Part shown: in pieces, positions 1 through 9,333 of the stretch
How positions within the stretch are numbered: the first letter of the stretch is position 1
How the letters are laid out: each line of letters starts with the position of its first letter
NCBI RefSeq assembly: GCF_050016015.1
Contig: NZ_JBNHEQ010000302.1
Location: 1-64,000, forward strand
Length of the DNA stretch: 64,000 nt
Direction: 5' to 3'
Origin: Trichodesmium sp002260545
GTDB taxonomy: Bacteria > Cyanobacteriota > Cyanobacteriia > Cyanobacteriales > Microcoleaceae
Translations under genes and position numbers: made by a program
Notes under the pieces: model-generated
Told to the model about the DNA's origin: nothing
Databases searched by the model: none
Seen by the model: only the letters and a program-made list of their open reading frames with translations

Positions 1-3000
1 GTCAGGGGGGGTGACAATGCTATCATCTACTGCTACTGGCGGTTCGTTGACTGTGGTAGCTATGATATTTATTGTGGTTGTTGCTGTGTTGCTATTGTCA
101 TCCCCATCGTTGACTACTACTGTTACGCTACGAGCTGTGGTGTTGGGATTTGTTGATGTGTTGTTGTATTGTATTTGAGCTATGGCTGTCTGATACTCTG
201 CTAATGTGCCACTGCCTGTGAGTGTTATTGTTCCTGTTGCTTGGTTATAGACCCCTGCTGTTATTTCTCCTACCGGAGCGCCACTGAATGATAAGCTTTC
301 TACTGCGTCTCCGTCTAGTCGGTTGGTTAATATGATTGTCGCTGACTCTATATTTGTGTCGTCTGCGTCTGTGATGACTACATCAGTGTCCCCTATTGCT
401 ACTGGAGTTCCTTCTGTGAAGGTTGTTATGTAGTCGTTACCTGTGGCTCCACTACTGTCGTCTCCATCTAAATCTAATGTGGGGGGGCTGTTGGGTGGAG
501 TAATATTTATTGTGGTTGTTGCTGTGTTGCTATTGTCATCCCCATCGTTGACTACTACTGTTACGCTACGAGCTGTGGTGTTGGGATTTGTTGATGTGTT
601 GTTGTATTGTATTTGAGCTATGGCTGTCTGATACTCTGCTAATGTGCCACTGCCTGTGAGTGTTATTGTTCCTGTTGCTTGGTTATAGACCCCTGCTGTT
701 ATTTCTCCTACCGGAGCGCCACTGAATGATAAGCTTTCTACTGCGTCTCCGTCTAGTCGGTTGGTTAATATGATTGTCGCTGACTCTATATTTGTGTCGT
801 CTGCGTCTGTGATGACTACATCAGTGTCTCCTATTGCTACTGGAGTTCCTTCTGTGAAGGTTGTTATGTAGTCGTTTCCTGTTGCTGTACTGTCGTCTTC
901 GTCTAAATCTAATGTGGGAGGGCTGTTGGTTGGAACATTTGCTTCAATAGTAACAGTTATAGAACCAGTCCCTTCTAATGGTCCTCCTATACCCTGCTCG
1001 AATACACGATAATCTATAATTACTTCGTCTGGAGCATTATTACTGTTATTACTATATGTGATTTGTTGCAGCGCCTCATTTACTAAATCTTCTGTAGCAC
1101 TACTATTAAATGTTAGTTGTAATTGACCAGCACTATTGGTTGTAACTGTACCGATAGTAGTACCATCTACTGTTAAGTTTCCATCTGTAAAATCTAATGT
1201 TCCACCAGCAACTACATCAAAGACATCATCACTATTTGCACCTCCACTTCTTTGCACTAGCAGGGACGCACTACTGTAGTCTATATCTGGAAGAGTAGCA
1301 CTAGGATCTATTACTTGTGCGTCTGTGGTGTTTGATAAATCAACTGTGGCTGAACCATTTCTGATTCCATAATCTATGACTACTGGACGGGTTATGAAGT
1401 AATCTATTTCTACTGCATTTTGCTCATCGCTAGTATTCTCATAGGTGATTTGTTGCAGCACCTCATTTACTAAATCTTCTGTAGCATTACTATTAAATGT
1501 CAGCTTTAATTGACCATTACTATTAGTAGTCACCGTACCAAGAGTAAGATCCGTACCATCTACTTCTAGTATTATTCTTGAGTTTTCTGTTAATGCTCCT
1601 AATGTTCCGTCGCTATTGCTAAATACATCCTCACTGTTTGCACCGTCGTTTCTTTGCAAGATTAGGGATGCACCATTATAGTCAATATCTTGGTTACCAA
1701 TAGTGGCATTTGCGTCTATGACTACTGGGCTGTTGGGGTCGGGATCAACGGTAGCTGTACCTTCAATAGTGTCATCTTGATTAGCATTAGTATTACTATA
1801 TGTTATTTGCCGTAATGCCTGATTAACTAAAGCGGTAGTAGCAGATTCGTCAAATGTTAGTTCTAATCTACCATTGCCATTAGTTGTAACTGTACCGATA
1901 GTAGTACCATCGACTGTTAAGTTTCCACCTGTAAAATCTAATGTTCCACCAGCAACTACATCAAAGACATCCTCACTATTAGCTCCCCCGCTTCTTTGCA
2001 CTACTAGGGAAACGTTATTGTAGTCTACAACCTGAGTTTCATTGTTACTAATGGAGGCATTTTCATCTATGAATACTGCGTTGTTGGGCTCGGGTTCGAC
2101 GGCGACTGAACTATCGCTGAATTCTACGTTACCATCATTAATAGTGTAATTAATGGTTACTGGATCTGTGCCAGTACCATTATTACTGTAAGCTATCTGT
2201 TGTAAAGCTAAATCAACTAAGTCTTCTGTAGCGTTACTATTAAAAGATAGTTCTAATGTTCCATCACTATTAGTTGTAACTGTACCGATGACTATACTAT
2301 CTACTGTCAGGTCTTCACCTTCTGTCAAGGCTCCTAATATGTTAGTATCACCACTACTAAATACATCTTCACTATTTGCTTCACCATTCCTTGCTAAGGT
2401 TAGGATAGCACCATCGTAATTTCTCTCATTTAATTCTGGATCTGTAATTGTGGCATCACTATCTAGAACAACTGCGTCACCACCTAGAGTATAGGTGGGA
2501 GTATTATCTAGGCTTGAAGGACTATCTGGGTCTTCCGAAAAACTAGGAGCATCATTAGCAGGAATAACATCAATTGTTACGGTAGATATATTTCCTCCTT
2601 TATTTCCAGAGTCAAATATCTGAATATCTACTTCTCTAGGAGTTGTATCTGGAGTATTATCGGTGTTATTAAATGTAACAGCTTGAAGAGCAATTTCAAA
2701 GTCTCCTGTTCTTGTACTAAGCTCTGTCTCCGGATCCTGGAATCCAATATCCTCCAAAATAATCAAATTAGAATTACTATCTTCAGACCGAATAATATTG
2801 TTAGGTAGAGCATCTACATCCACCTGTAATTCATCTGTATCTTGAGGACTCTTCAGGGTAATAATAGTCTGAGTTAAGGCTCCTTCAACAATATCATTAT
2901 CATCATCTCTTACGCCAAGAAAATCTGAGATCGAGACCTTGTCTGTAACTATATTTACAGGTGTTGTATCTTCAGTAAAAGTAGTTTCGTGGTCAAAAAG

Positions 3001-4350
3001 ATCGTTAACATCAGGAATCTCTATAATACCAGGATCGGGATCGGGATCTATTAACCAAACATCTGTTGGATCTGGTCGCTCCGGATCTGACATTCCATCG
3101 TTATTACCTGTGCCTTGTATATTGTCAAGAACTCGTTCAGCTACTGGGTTATCAGTAGTGAAATCATTTATCCGATATAACTCTCCTTCTCTATTTCGGC
3201 TAACGTATAAAGTATTGGCGTCGTTAGTCCAAGCTGCACCATATTGCCTATTAAGCAAACCTGCTACTGCAGTTGTAGTAATACTCGGTCCCTCTGGATC
3301 ATCTGGATCTATAGTATACAAATTACCATCAGGGCCGACTCCATAGAATTTTTGTTGATCATCGTTGTAGATTATATCTCCAACTTGTTCTAAGCCATCT
3401 CCAGTAAGATTAAAAGGAGTCCGATCTCCAGTTTCAAGATCGATTCTGGTTAGTTGGCTATCACCTGTCTTTACCCATAAATTATTGTCATCGTCTACAT
3501 CCCCAGCGTTTATGTCTACTGTTGCTTCTCCTGTTTCTGGTACAGTAATAACTTCACCATTAATCAATACATCCTCAACTGTTCCATCAGAATGAACACG
3601 GATAACATTTCCCGATCTAGATCCACCTCTAATTCCATAAATAAAATTGTCTTGTCTATTAAATCCTGCTGCATTATATTCAACTTGAGGCTCCCCTATA
3701 GTAATGTAGTTAAGTCGCGTGGGGTTGAATACATTGAGCTGACTATTAGTCCCATCATTGAGAACTTGGAACAAATAAGGCTGATCTTCAAATTCAGCGA
3801 GAATATGCTCCCATTGATTTTGAATCCGATCGCTGAATGGTAAACTAACTTCTATCTCACCTTTTGTAACTTCTAACTCCCAGTTTCCACCCAAAGCAGA
3901 ACTACCTGTTGCTTGAGCAGAAGCTGCAATATTTGCTCCTGTAAGTTTGTGCAACTTTTCTAAAAATTCTGCACCTGCATCCCCAGAAGCTAGATTACAA
4001 CCATATAGGAATATATTAGTAACAGACCAAGTTTTTAATGCTGCGGAGTAATTATTATTAATGTTATTAATATTTAACTGACTATTACCTAGATACAAAC
4101 ACCCTGGAGAACCATGAGAAATTATATGTATAGATGATATTTGAGAATATTTTTTTATAACTTTGGTTATCTGTTGAATACCATCATCATTCGGTTCAAT
4201 AATAAATACTTTTGTTCCTGATGAAACTTCTGTGGCGAAATCTTGATAGTTATCTACATGAGAGTCTAGAAAAACTATCTCTTTTACTATTTCTGTTTCA
4301 GTAGAGCGACCCAATGATTCAATAATTTTTTTGTTAGATGGCACGATCAT
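1..4350 (-). CDS. DUF4347 domain giant repeat protein (5' part, runs off left edge)
   Basis: An uninterrupted minus-strand frame of 1450 codons starts at ATG 4350 and is still open at base 1, so the protein is C-terminally incomplete here. Residues about 25-165 form a DUF4347 domain (HIISHGSPG, then FLYGCNLASGDAG), the N-terminal module of very large cyanobacterial exoproteins. A region of about 250 residues with beta-propeller-like character follows (VDINAGDVDDDNNLW, LYTIDPDDPEG). After that come many cadherin-like/calycin-type repeats containing VTTN, ITYSN and DVVITDADDTNIESA. No signal peptide is visible, as expected for type I-secreted repeat adhesins. The family is thought to be cell-surface or secreted and Ca-binding; function here is inferred. 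The last two visible repeats are nearly identical 146-residue units. A possible ribosome site (AGGAAT) lies about 13 nt before the start. Confidence 0.85.
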   Translation of the reverse strand, partial: MIVPSNKKIIESLGRSTETEIVKEIVFLDSHVDNYQDFATEVSSGTKVFIIEPNDDGIQQITKVIKKYSQISSIHIISHGSPGCLYLGNSQLNINNINNNYSAALKTWSVTNIFLYGCNLASGDAGAEFLEKLHKLTGANIAASAQATGSSALGGNWELEVTKGEIEVSLPFSDRIQNQWEHILAEFEDQPYLFQVLNDGTNSQLNVFNPTRLNYITIGEPQVEYNAAGFNRQDNFIYGIRGGSRSGNVIRVHSDGTVEDVLINGEVITVPETGEATVDINAGDVDDDNNLWVKTGDSQLTRIDLETGDRTPFNLTGDGLEQVGDIIYNDDQQKFYGVGPDGNLYTIDPDDPEGPSITTTAVAGLLNRQYGAAWTNDANTLYVSRNREGELYRINDFTTDNPVAERVLDNIQGTGNNDGMSDPERPDPTDVWLIDPDPDPGIIEIPDVNDLFDHETTFTEDTTPVNIVTDKVSISDFLGVRDDDNDIVEGALTQTIITLKSPQDTDELQVDVDALPNNIIRSEDSNSNLIILEDIGFQDPETELSTRTGDFEIALQAVTFNNTDNTPDTTPREVDIQIFDSGNKGGNISTVTIDVIPANDAPSFSEDPDSPSSLDNTPTYTLGGDAVVLDSDATITDPELNERNYDGAILTLARNGEANSEDVFSSGDTNILGALTEGEDLTVDSIVIGTVTTNSDGTLELSFNSNATEDLVDLALQQIAYSNNGTGTDPVTINYTINDGNVEFSDSSVAVEPEPNNAVFIDENASISNNETQVVDYNNVSLVVQRSGGANSEDVFDVVAGGTLDFTGGNLTVDGTTIGTVTTNGNGRLELTFDESATTALVNQALRQITYSNTNANQDDTIEGTATVDPDPNSPVVIDANATIGNQDIDYNGASLILQRNDGANSEDVFSNSDGTLGALTENSRIILEVDGTDLTLGTVTTNSNGQLKLTFNSNATEDLVNEVLQQITYENTSDEQNAVEIDYFITRPVVIDYGIRNGSATVDLSNTTDAQVIDPSATLPDIDYSSASLLVQRSGGANSDDVFDVVAGGTLDFTDGNLTVDGTTIGTVTTNSAGQLQLTFNSSATEDLVNEALQQITYSNNSNNAPDEVIIDYRVFEQGIGGPLEGTGSITVTIEANVPTNSPPTLDLDEDDSTATGNDYITTFTEGTPVAIGDTDVVITDADDTNIESATIILTNRLDGDAVESLSFSGAPVGEITAGVYNQATGTITLTGSGTLAEYQTAIAQIQYNNTSTNPNTTARSVTVVVNDGDDNSNTATTTINITPPNSPPTLDLDGDDSSGATGNDYITTFTEGTPVAIGDTDVVITDADDTNIESATIILTNRLDGDAVESLSFSGAPVGEITAGVYNQATGTITLTGSGTLAEYQTAIAQIQYNNTSTNPNTTARSVTVVVNDGDDNSNTATTTINIIATTVNEPPVAVDDSIVTPPD
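65..925 (-). repeat. two near-identical 438-bp coding tandem repeats
   Basis: The block beginning ATATTTATTGTGG at 65 recurs at 503, a period of 438 bp (146 codons). The copies differ at only a few bases until about 925. They encode adjacent cadherin-like domains of the DUF4347 protein, and the near identity suggests recent duplication or gene conversion. Confidence 0.9.
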
Positions 4351-4962
4351 AATTTTAATATTCCTGATGGGTAAAACTTATTAATACTTAGTTATCTTCT
4401 AGAGAAATGACTTTTTTTAATCTATTTTTATTTCAAGATCAAATGTGTATTAAATTCAACAATATTTAACTTTAGAACAAAGTTTTCCTGAAGTCAAGCT
4501 ATACAAAGAAAAATTTAAAGATATATATTTTTTTATTTTTTGACACATGACTTTTAAATTAATCATAATGACAGATGAAATAGACATCTCCAAAAATTAT
4601 CAAAGCTTTTCTTTAGGTTGACTTTAACCTTACTTTATAATTGTCAAGCTTTTTTGCTGTATTATACATCATTATCAGTCTTTGAGGTACTTAATTGTTA
4701 ATTCATTAAATTTTTATTGCATCTTTTGTTTGTTTTTAATGGTTTAATAATAAAGATATAACCCACCGTCGGGCGGGGCGGATTTATTTCAATAATTAAC
4801 AATTAATAATTACCTCTTGTTAAGACCGATAGATAGTACACAAGTACATAAATATTTCATTATTCATTAATTTCAAACCCGCCCCTACTATTGTATTATT
4901 TTAGCTGTCTTTGTTCACTACTGGACTTCATGTACCACCGAATACAGTGTATCTTAAATATA
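4351..4962. other. AT-rich intergenic region
   Basis: No supportable gene. The region is very AT-rich. It contains a segment near 4795-4815 (AATTAATAATTACCTCTTG) resembling the ends of AT-rich elements at 32462, 33257 and 49345. Promoters for the two divergent-side genes presumably lie here, but I cannot place them with confidence. Confidence 0.5.
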
Positions 4963-5313
4963 TTAGTAATCACATATAGTCAAAATTCCAGTTTCAGAAC
5001 CTTTAGGTGATACCCATCTATTGCCTCCTAGTGTTGTTTCGGCAATAACCTGACCACTACCAGTAAGTTTTCTGACTAACCTAGGAGCAAATTTGCGAAT
5101 ATTACAATTAATTTCTACAATCATATAGACTTGTTCCATTCCATCATAGTCCATCCCGTCGTATTGCTTTAATATTTCTGCTCCCCACAAATTCTTGCCT
5201 AGGTCTTGAATTGTGTTCATGTTTATTGATGTTGTTGCTTTACGGTTATAACCAACGGGATACCAATCTGGCATCCCTTGTGTTATAACAATACTAGCCA
5301 AAAGTTCAAGCAT
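4963..5313 (-). CDS. small hypothetical protein, surface-adhesin E-like pattern
   Basis: The product is 116 residues from ATG 5313. I do not recognise it with certainty. The order of features (W near the start, SINMNTI, a W/AEI strand, VEINCNIRK, a glycine turn, GNRW, SPKGSE, C-terminal ICDY) resembles the small beta-rich proteins annotated as surface-adhesin protein E. Those conserve two cysteines in the same places (here in INCN and ICDY). The N-terminus is short and hydrophobic (MLELLASIVITQG) and could be the remains of a signal peptide. It is flanked by repeat-rich spacers, so no operon is evident. A translated non-gene is unlikely given the well-formed alternating strand pattern. Confidence 0.55.
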   Translation of the reverse strand: MLELLASIVITQGMPDWYPVGYNRKATTSINMNTIQDLGKNLWGAEILKQYDGMDYDGMEQVYMIVEINCNIRKFAPRLVRKLTGSGQVIAETTLGGNRWVSPKGSETGILTICDY

Positions 5314-5442
5314 AATTAATTCCTAAATAAGTGATTAAACAGGTTTTGCTGAAAACCTGTTGTTAGTTTAACTTACTTTGAAATATTATTTTAATAATCT
5401 CTATAGCAGTCCTATTTTATTTGTGTATAAAAACCCCTTTGA

Positions 5443-5630
5443 GGGAACAGGGAACAGGGAACAGGAAACACTTAACTGACGGGAGTTTCAAGTTTTTTAT
5501 CTACTTTTTGATTTTTCACGACCTATGGGCGGGTTGCTATAGCAATTCCCAAAAAGCGTGAGGTACAAAATTCGTTAGTTTGAGCGAGTAGGGGAGTAGG
5601 GGAGTAGGGGAGTAAGGGAGATAGGGAGTA
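5443..5630. repeat. heptamer-type short tandem repeats
   Basis: GGGAACA is repeated at 5443-5470 and GGGGAGTA-type units at 5586-5630. These are STRR-like tandem heptamers common in filamentous cyanobacteria. Nothing else supportable is seen in the 470-bp spacer 5314-5783. Confidence 0.8.
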
Positions 5631-5783
5631 GTAATTCCGGTTCGGTGGGAATAGAAAATAAGAAAAACAACTGTACCTCAGTAACTTGAGAAACGCTATA
5701 TAGTTTTTCTAGACCATTGATTAAATCTGCTGTATTTTAGTCTCAATACTTATTAACCCATAGTTTTGATATTGATGTACTTT

Positions 5784-7301
5784 TCATTTTTGCAAATAGT
5801 AATAAAAACCCTGATTTTGGTATTGCAAAATATAACGGTTATCTAATAAATTGACATTACCATAAACTTGCAAATTTTCTTGAAAAATTGGGTCAGACTT
5901 TTTTAATTCTATCAGGTCTATACTTACTTCTTTTTCAACTTGCCGTAGTTCCTGTAATGTTTGAGGCAATTGCCAAATTACTTGAGTCGGATAATGAGCG
6001 ATCGCTAAATAACGATTTTTCTCAGATATAACTACCTGTGGTTGAATTGACAATTTTGAGATGACTTTTTCTAGTCGAAAACTATTAGTGGATAAACGTT
6101 TAAACTGTCCTTTTTGGGTTTGTCTGAGTAGTTGAAATGTGACAAAGTTTGAGTAACTTAAACACAGACAAATTACTAATCCAATAGCTACTACTTTTTT
6201 GATTTTTAATTGTGGTGTTAATAGCCACAAACCAGTCACAGATAAGATTGCCATTAATGGAGAAAAAACTGCTAATCCTCTAGTTGCATTAATATATTGA
6301 TAAAGTAATAAAAATGCCAATAAAGCTGGCATAAAACTAATTAAGCTAAAAACAGATAAATTTAGATATTTTTCCCATTGTTGTAATTTTTTTTGATGAA
6401 TTGCTGTAGCCGTACTTGCAACAGTAATACTCCATAGCACTAGCATTGAAATAGTAATTGTTCCATAGACGGGAAACTTTTTAAAATTAATTATGAGAGT
6501 GCAATTAAATAGAAAGTTTTCCCAGATCATTCTCAGCATATGAGTCAAATTAGATTGGGATAAAATTATTGTTGCTGCATAGGGATAGATTTCTTGATTT
6601 TGAGAAAGGGGTATTAAAACAGTGATAAACAGGAATGCAAAACCAAATAATAAGCTGAATAAAGTTTTTTTGTAATGTTGATTTTTCTCAATCCATAAGA
6701 TGGCAATACTAGCAGGAAACAAAGTCAATAAAAATGGTTTAATTAAATATGCTAAGGCGATTGCTAAACTTAAAAATATTCCTTTTAAAAAACTTTCTTT
6801 TTGTAGAAACAAAAGAGCCACAACTACCATGATTACAGCAGTAGCTGATATTTCTGTCATTACTGAATGAGTCAAAACTAAAGTGTAAGGATAAATCAAA
6901 TAAATCAAACTAGCCCCAAAACCAACCCATTGATTAGCAATGAATCTGCCAACTGTAAAAATTAAAAATATTGTCAAAACTAACAGCAAATAATTAACAA
7001 AAAATGGTGTAGCTTCATTAATTCCACCAATCAAAAAACCAAAAGCCAAAATTAAAGGATAACCAGGTAGATGAGTATCCTTAGTAGGATAGCCTTTTTG
7101 AATAATACTACTAGCCAAATAATGGTTACTATTAAAATCAAAATGACGAACAATATTTTGAGCTACAGTATAGTAAAGCGTTTCATCATTCCAGCGAATT
7201 TGTAGAGAGACTGGTCTAGTAATATAGAGAGCGATCGCTGTTATTATAAACAGTAATAGATATGGAAAAAGATTAGTAAATAAATTTCTACGAAAAGTCA
7301 T
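5784..7301 (-). CDS. GT39/ArnT-like membrane glycosyltransferase
   Basis: A 505-residue integral membrane protein with about 11-12 hydrophobic segments. The first (residues 8-28) is followed by a periplasmic loop with WNDETLYYTVAQN. The acidic pair in this first loop, and the following HLPGYPLILAFGF segment, match the PMT/ArnT (GT-C, family 39) architecture. Such enzymes transfer sugars from polyprenyl-phosphate donors at the outer face of the cytoplasmic membrane. The C-terminal ~90 residues are soluble (ISEKNRYLAIAHYP), as is usual. Start is ATG 7301, without a clear Shine-Dalgarno; the upstream spacer is a purine-rich GAAGAAGG tandem repeat. Acceptor and donor cannot be told from sequence. 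Confidence 0.8.
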   Translation of the reverse strand: MTFRRNLFTNLFPYLLLFIITAIALYITRPVSLQIRWNDETLYYTVAQNIVRHFDFNSNHYLASSIIQKGYPTKDTHLPGYPLILAFGFLIGGINEATPFFVNYLLLVLTIFLIFTVGRFIANQWVGFGASLIYLIYPYTLVLTHSVMTEISATAVIMVVVALLFLQKESFLKGIFLSLAIALAYLIKPFLLTLFPASIAILWIEKNQHYKKTLFSLLFGFAFLFITVLIPLSQNQEIYPYAATIILSQSNLTHMLRMIWENFLFNCTLIINFKKFPVYGTITISMLVLWSITVASTATAIHQKKLQQWEKYLNLSVFSLISFMPALLAFLLLYQYINATRGLAVFSPLMAILSVTGLWLLTPQLKIKKVVAIGLVICLCLSYSNFVTFQLLRQTQKGQFKRLSTNSFRLEKVISKLSIQPQVVISEKNRYLAIAHYPTQVIWQLPQTLQELRQVEKEVSIDLIELKKSDPIFQENLQVYGNVNLLDNRYILQYQNQGFYYYLQK

Positions 7302-7510
7302 TTTTGAAGTTAGGAGAAAGGAAGAAGGAAGAAGAAAGAAGGAAGAAGCTTAAATATAGTAAATATTTCCTCAGCTTTTACACAAATTATACCAACAGAC
7401 ATAATATCAAATTATCAAATGGTAGCAGGCAAGATGCTTACTCCACTTATTAAAATCATACTGCCATTTTTAGGTATAATAATTAATGGATATCAAATAA
7501 TTATTATATC

Positions 7511-7678
7511 ATGGCAAAAACTAAATCTAAATCTGACTTTCCCCAAAAAATATGTCCTGTCTGTAACCGCCCTTTTACTTGGCGAAAAAAATGGGCAGAC
7601 TGTTGGGATGAAGTCAAATATTGTTCCGAAAGATGTCGGCGACGTAAGTCAAAAATTGACAAACAAACCGACGCATAA
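7511..7678 (+). CDS. DUF2256 small zinc-finger-like protein
   Basis: A 55-codon gene starting ATG 7511 and ending TAA 7676-7678. The product carries KICPVCNRPFTWRKKW, then W..VKYCSERCRRRK: two CxxC/CxxxC-type pairs around a PFxWRKKW core. This is the DUF2256 signature, a family of about 50 residues often found beside photolyase-like genes. Function is unknown; the four cysteines suggest one zinc site. It ends 34 bp before the isoaspartyl peptidase and may be co-transcribed with it. A longer overlapping frame (7419-7700) has no recognisable content and is a shadow. Confidence 0.85.
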   Translation: MAKTKSKSDFPQKICPVCNRPFTWRKKWADCWDEVKYCSERCRRRKSKIDKQTDA

Positions 7679-7712
7679 TAGCCTTATATCTAGTAGTTAA
7701 TCACAAAAAAAA

Positions 7713-8636
7713 ATGCAGCCAAAACTTATTATTCACGGTGGTGCTGGTAGTTCCATTGAGGAAAAAGGAGGATTAGATGTTGTTCGCAAATCTCTCCATC
7801 GAATAGTGGATGAATTATATAACTTGCTTCTAAATGACACCGCTGCCGTAGATGCAGTCGTGCGTGGTTGCCAACTATTAGAGGATGACCCTCTTTTTAA
7901 TGCTGGCACCGGTTCAGTGCTACAATCTGATGGCCAAATTCGGATGAGTGCTTCCTTGATGGATGGGATTAATCATCGGTTTAGTGGGGCGATAAATGTC
8001 TCCCGGATTAAAAATCCTATTGACTTGGCCAAAGCGCTGCAAGAATCACCCGATCGCGTATTATCAGATATTGGGGCTGCCGAATTTGTGCGGGAATTAC
8101 AAATGCCAGTGTACAACCCCTTGACAGATAAACGATTAAATGAATGGCTGGAAGACCGTAAACATGATTTTAGTAGAAAAATGGCAAACGTGATTGCAGA
8201 ATCTCCAGGCACTGGTACTATTGGTGTAGTAGTTTTGGATAAAGAGGGTAGATTAGCTGCGGGTACCTCTACAGGAGGAAAAGGTTTTGAAAAAATTGGT
8301 CGGGTGAGTGACTCCGCGATGCCTGCTGGAAATTATGCTACTGGCAGTGCTGCAATAAGTTGTACTGGTATTGGAGAAGATATTATTGATGAGTGTTTAG
8401 CAGCAAAAATTGTGATTCGGGTAACAGATGGTTTTTCCATTAAAGCAGCTTTTGAGCGTTCATTTGCTGAAGCTCACGAACATAAAAGGGATTTAGGAGC
8501 GATCGGTATTGATGCTAATGGTATTATTGGTTGGGGAAAAACTTGCGATGTAATTTTAGCAGCTTTTCACGATGGGTACAAAATTGGTGATAGTTTGGAA
8601 GCTGACAAGGGAACATTAGTTTTTACTGCTGAATAA
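7713..8636 (+). CDS. iaaA: isoaspartyl peptidase / plant-type L-asparaginase
   Basis: A 307-residue Ntn-hydrolase. The N-terminus LIIHGGAGS is the family hallmark. The autocleavage and nucleophile site is at G168-T169 (GTGTIGVVVLD), giving alpha (residues 1-168) and beta (169-307) subunits. Substrate-binding residues lie in GRVSDSAMPAGNYA and ATGSAAISCTGIGED. The enzyme hydrolyses isoaspartyl dipeptides and L-asparagine. In cyanobacteria it also takes the beta-Asp-Arg dipeptide released from cyanophycin by cyanophycinase. Length is normal for the family. It follows the DUF2256 gene by 34 bp; no cyanophycin genes are in the window. ATG 7713 is immediately upstream of the conserved start. Confidence 0.93.
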   Translation: MQPKLIIHGGAGSSIEEKGGLDVVRKSLHRIVDELYNLLLNDTAAVDAVVRGCQLLEDDPLFNAGTGSVLQSDGQIRMSASLMDGINHRFSGAINVSRIKNPIDLAKALQESPDRVLSDIGAAEFVRELQMPVYNPLTDKRLNEWLEDRKHDFSRKMANVIAESPGTGTIGVVVLDKEGRLAAGTSTGGKGFEKIGRVSDSAMPAGNYATGSAAISCTGIGEDIIDECLAAKIVIRVTDGFSIKAAFERSFAEAHEHKRDLGAIGIDANGIIGWGKTCDVILAAFHDGYKIGDSLEADKGTLVFTAE

Positions 8637-8740
8637 TATAGCAGGGAACAGGGAACAGTCTAAATTGTAGCCGTCTTTTCTTGTCGTGTAGTGTTTCGTT
8701 TCATTTCAGCGCCAGCCGTTTTGCTTCGCACAACTTCGTT

Positions 8741-8857
8741 ACCGAGACACCTTAAATGGTGCAATGGTAGGGGCGGGTTTTAGCTATAACTTTCATGCTT
8801 ACTCTAAGATTTATACAAACCCGCCCTAATGCACAAAACTAGATGTGTCAGTCTACT
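8741..8857. repeat. MITE-like element, family A, copy 1
   Basis: About 117 bp, closely matching 18562-18686. The left part (TTAAATGGTGCA, then GTAGGGGCGGGTTTTA) and the right part (AAACCCGCCCTAATGCAC, then AGATGTGTCAGTCTACT) are imperfect inverted repeats of each other. A second, partial left end (ACACCTTAAATGGTGCA) follows at 8865-8882, suggesting nested or repeated insertion. No ORF is present. Confidence 0.75.
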
Positions 8858-8943
8858 GGAGCGAAACACCTTAAATGGTGCATTAGAAAACGGGGGGATG
8901 GGGTGATTACGAAAAAAGCGCTCTGCACAGTTTTAGCTGTGTC

Positions 8944-9094
<151 letters not shown>

Positions 9095-9156
9095 CAGTCT
9101 ACTACTACAAATTTTGCTTTGTAGCGCAGGCAACATACCCGCCCTACAAAAGTATT

Positions 9157-9333
9157 AGGACTTACGCACTACAATGTGTTTTTGTCATTGCGTTTAGCTG
9201 GCGCACAACTCCGTTAACGCTCCGCGACATGAAAAGCGACAGCTTTGCGATAGCAACCCACAGGGTTTGCGAAGCAGTCCGGAACGGATAGCAATCTCAA
9301 ATCCTAGTTTTCCGTACCTCATGCGTAAGTCCT
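9157..9333. repeat. MITE-like element, family C, overlapping the 3' end of the RusA gene
   Basis: Ends are AGGACTTACGCA (9157) and TGCGTAAGTCCT (to 9333), the same inverted termini as 26800-26901 and 26954-27046. The right terminus lies inside the reading frame of the minus-strand gene ending at 9319 and encodes its last residues and stop. Confidence 0.8.

Noticed and set aside
2939..3843. Plus-strand frames within the DUF4347 gene
   Set aside because: Low-complexity Ser/Gly-rich shadows of the continuous minus-strand coding frame.
7419..7700. A 93-codon plus-strand frame upstream of the isoaspartyl peptidase
   Set aside because: It overlaps the clear DUF2256 gene in another frame and has no recognisable content.
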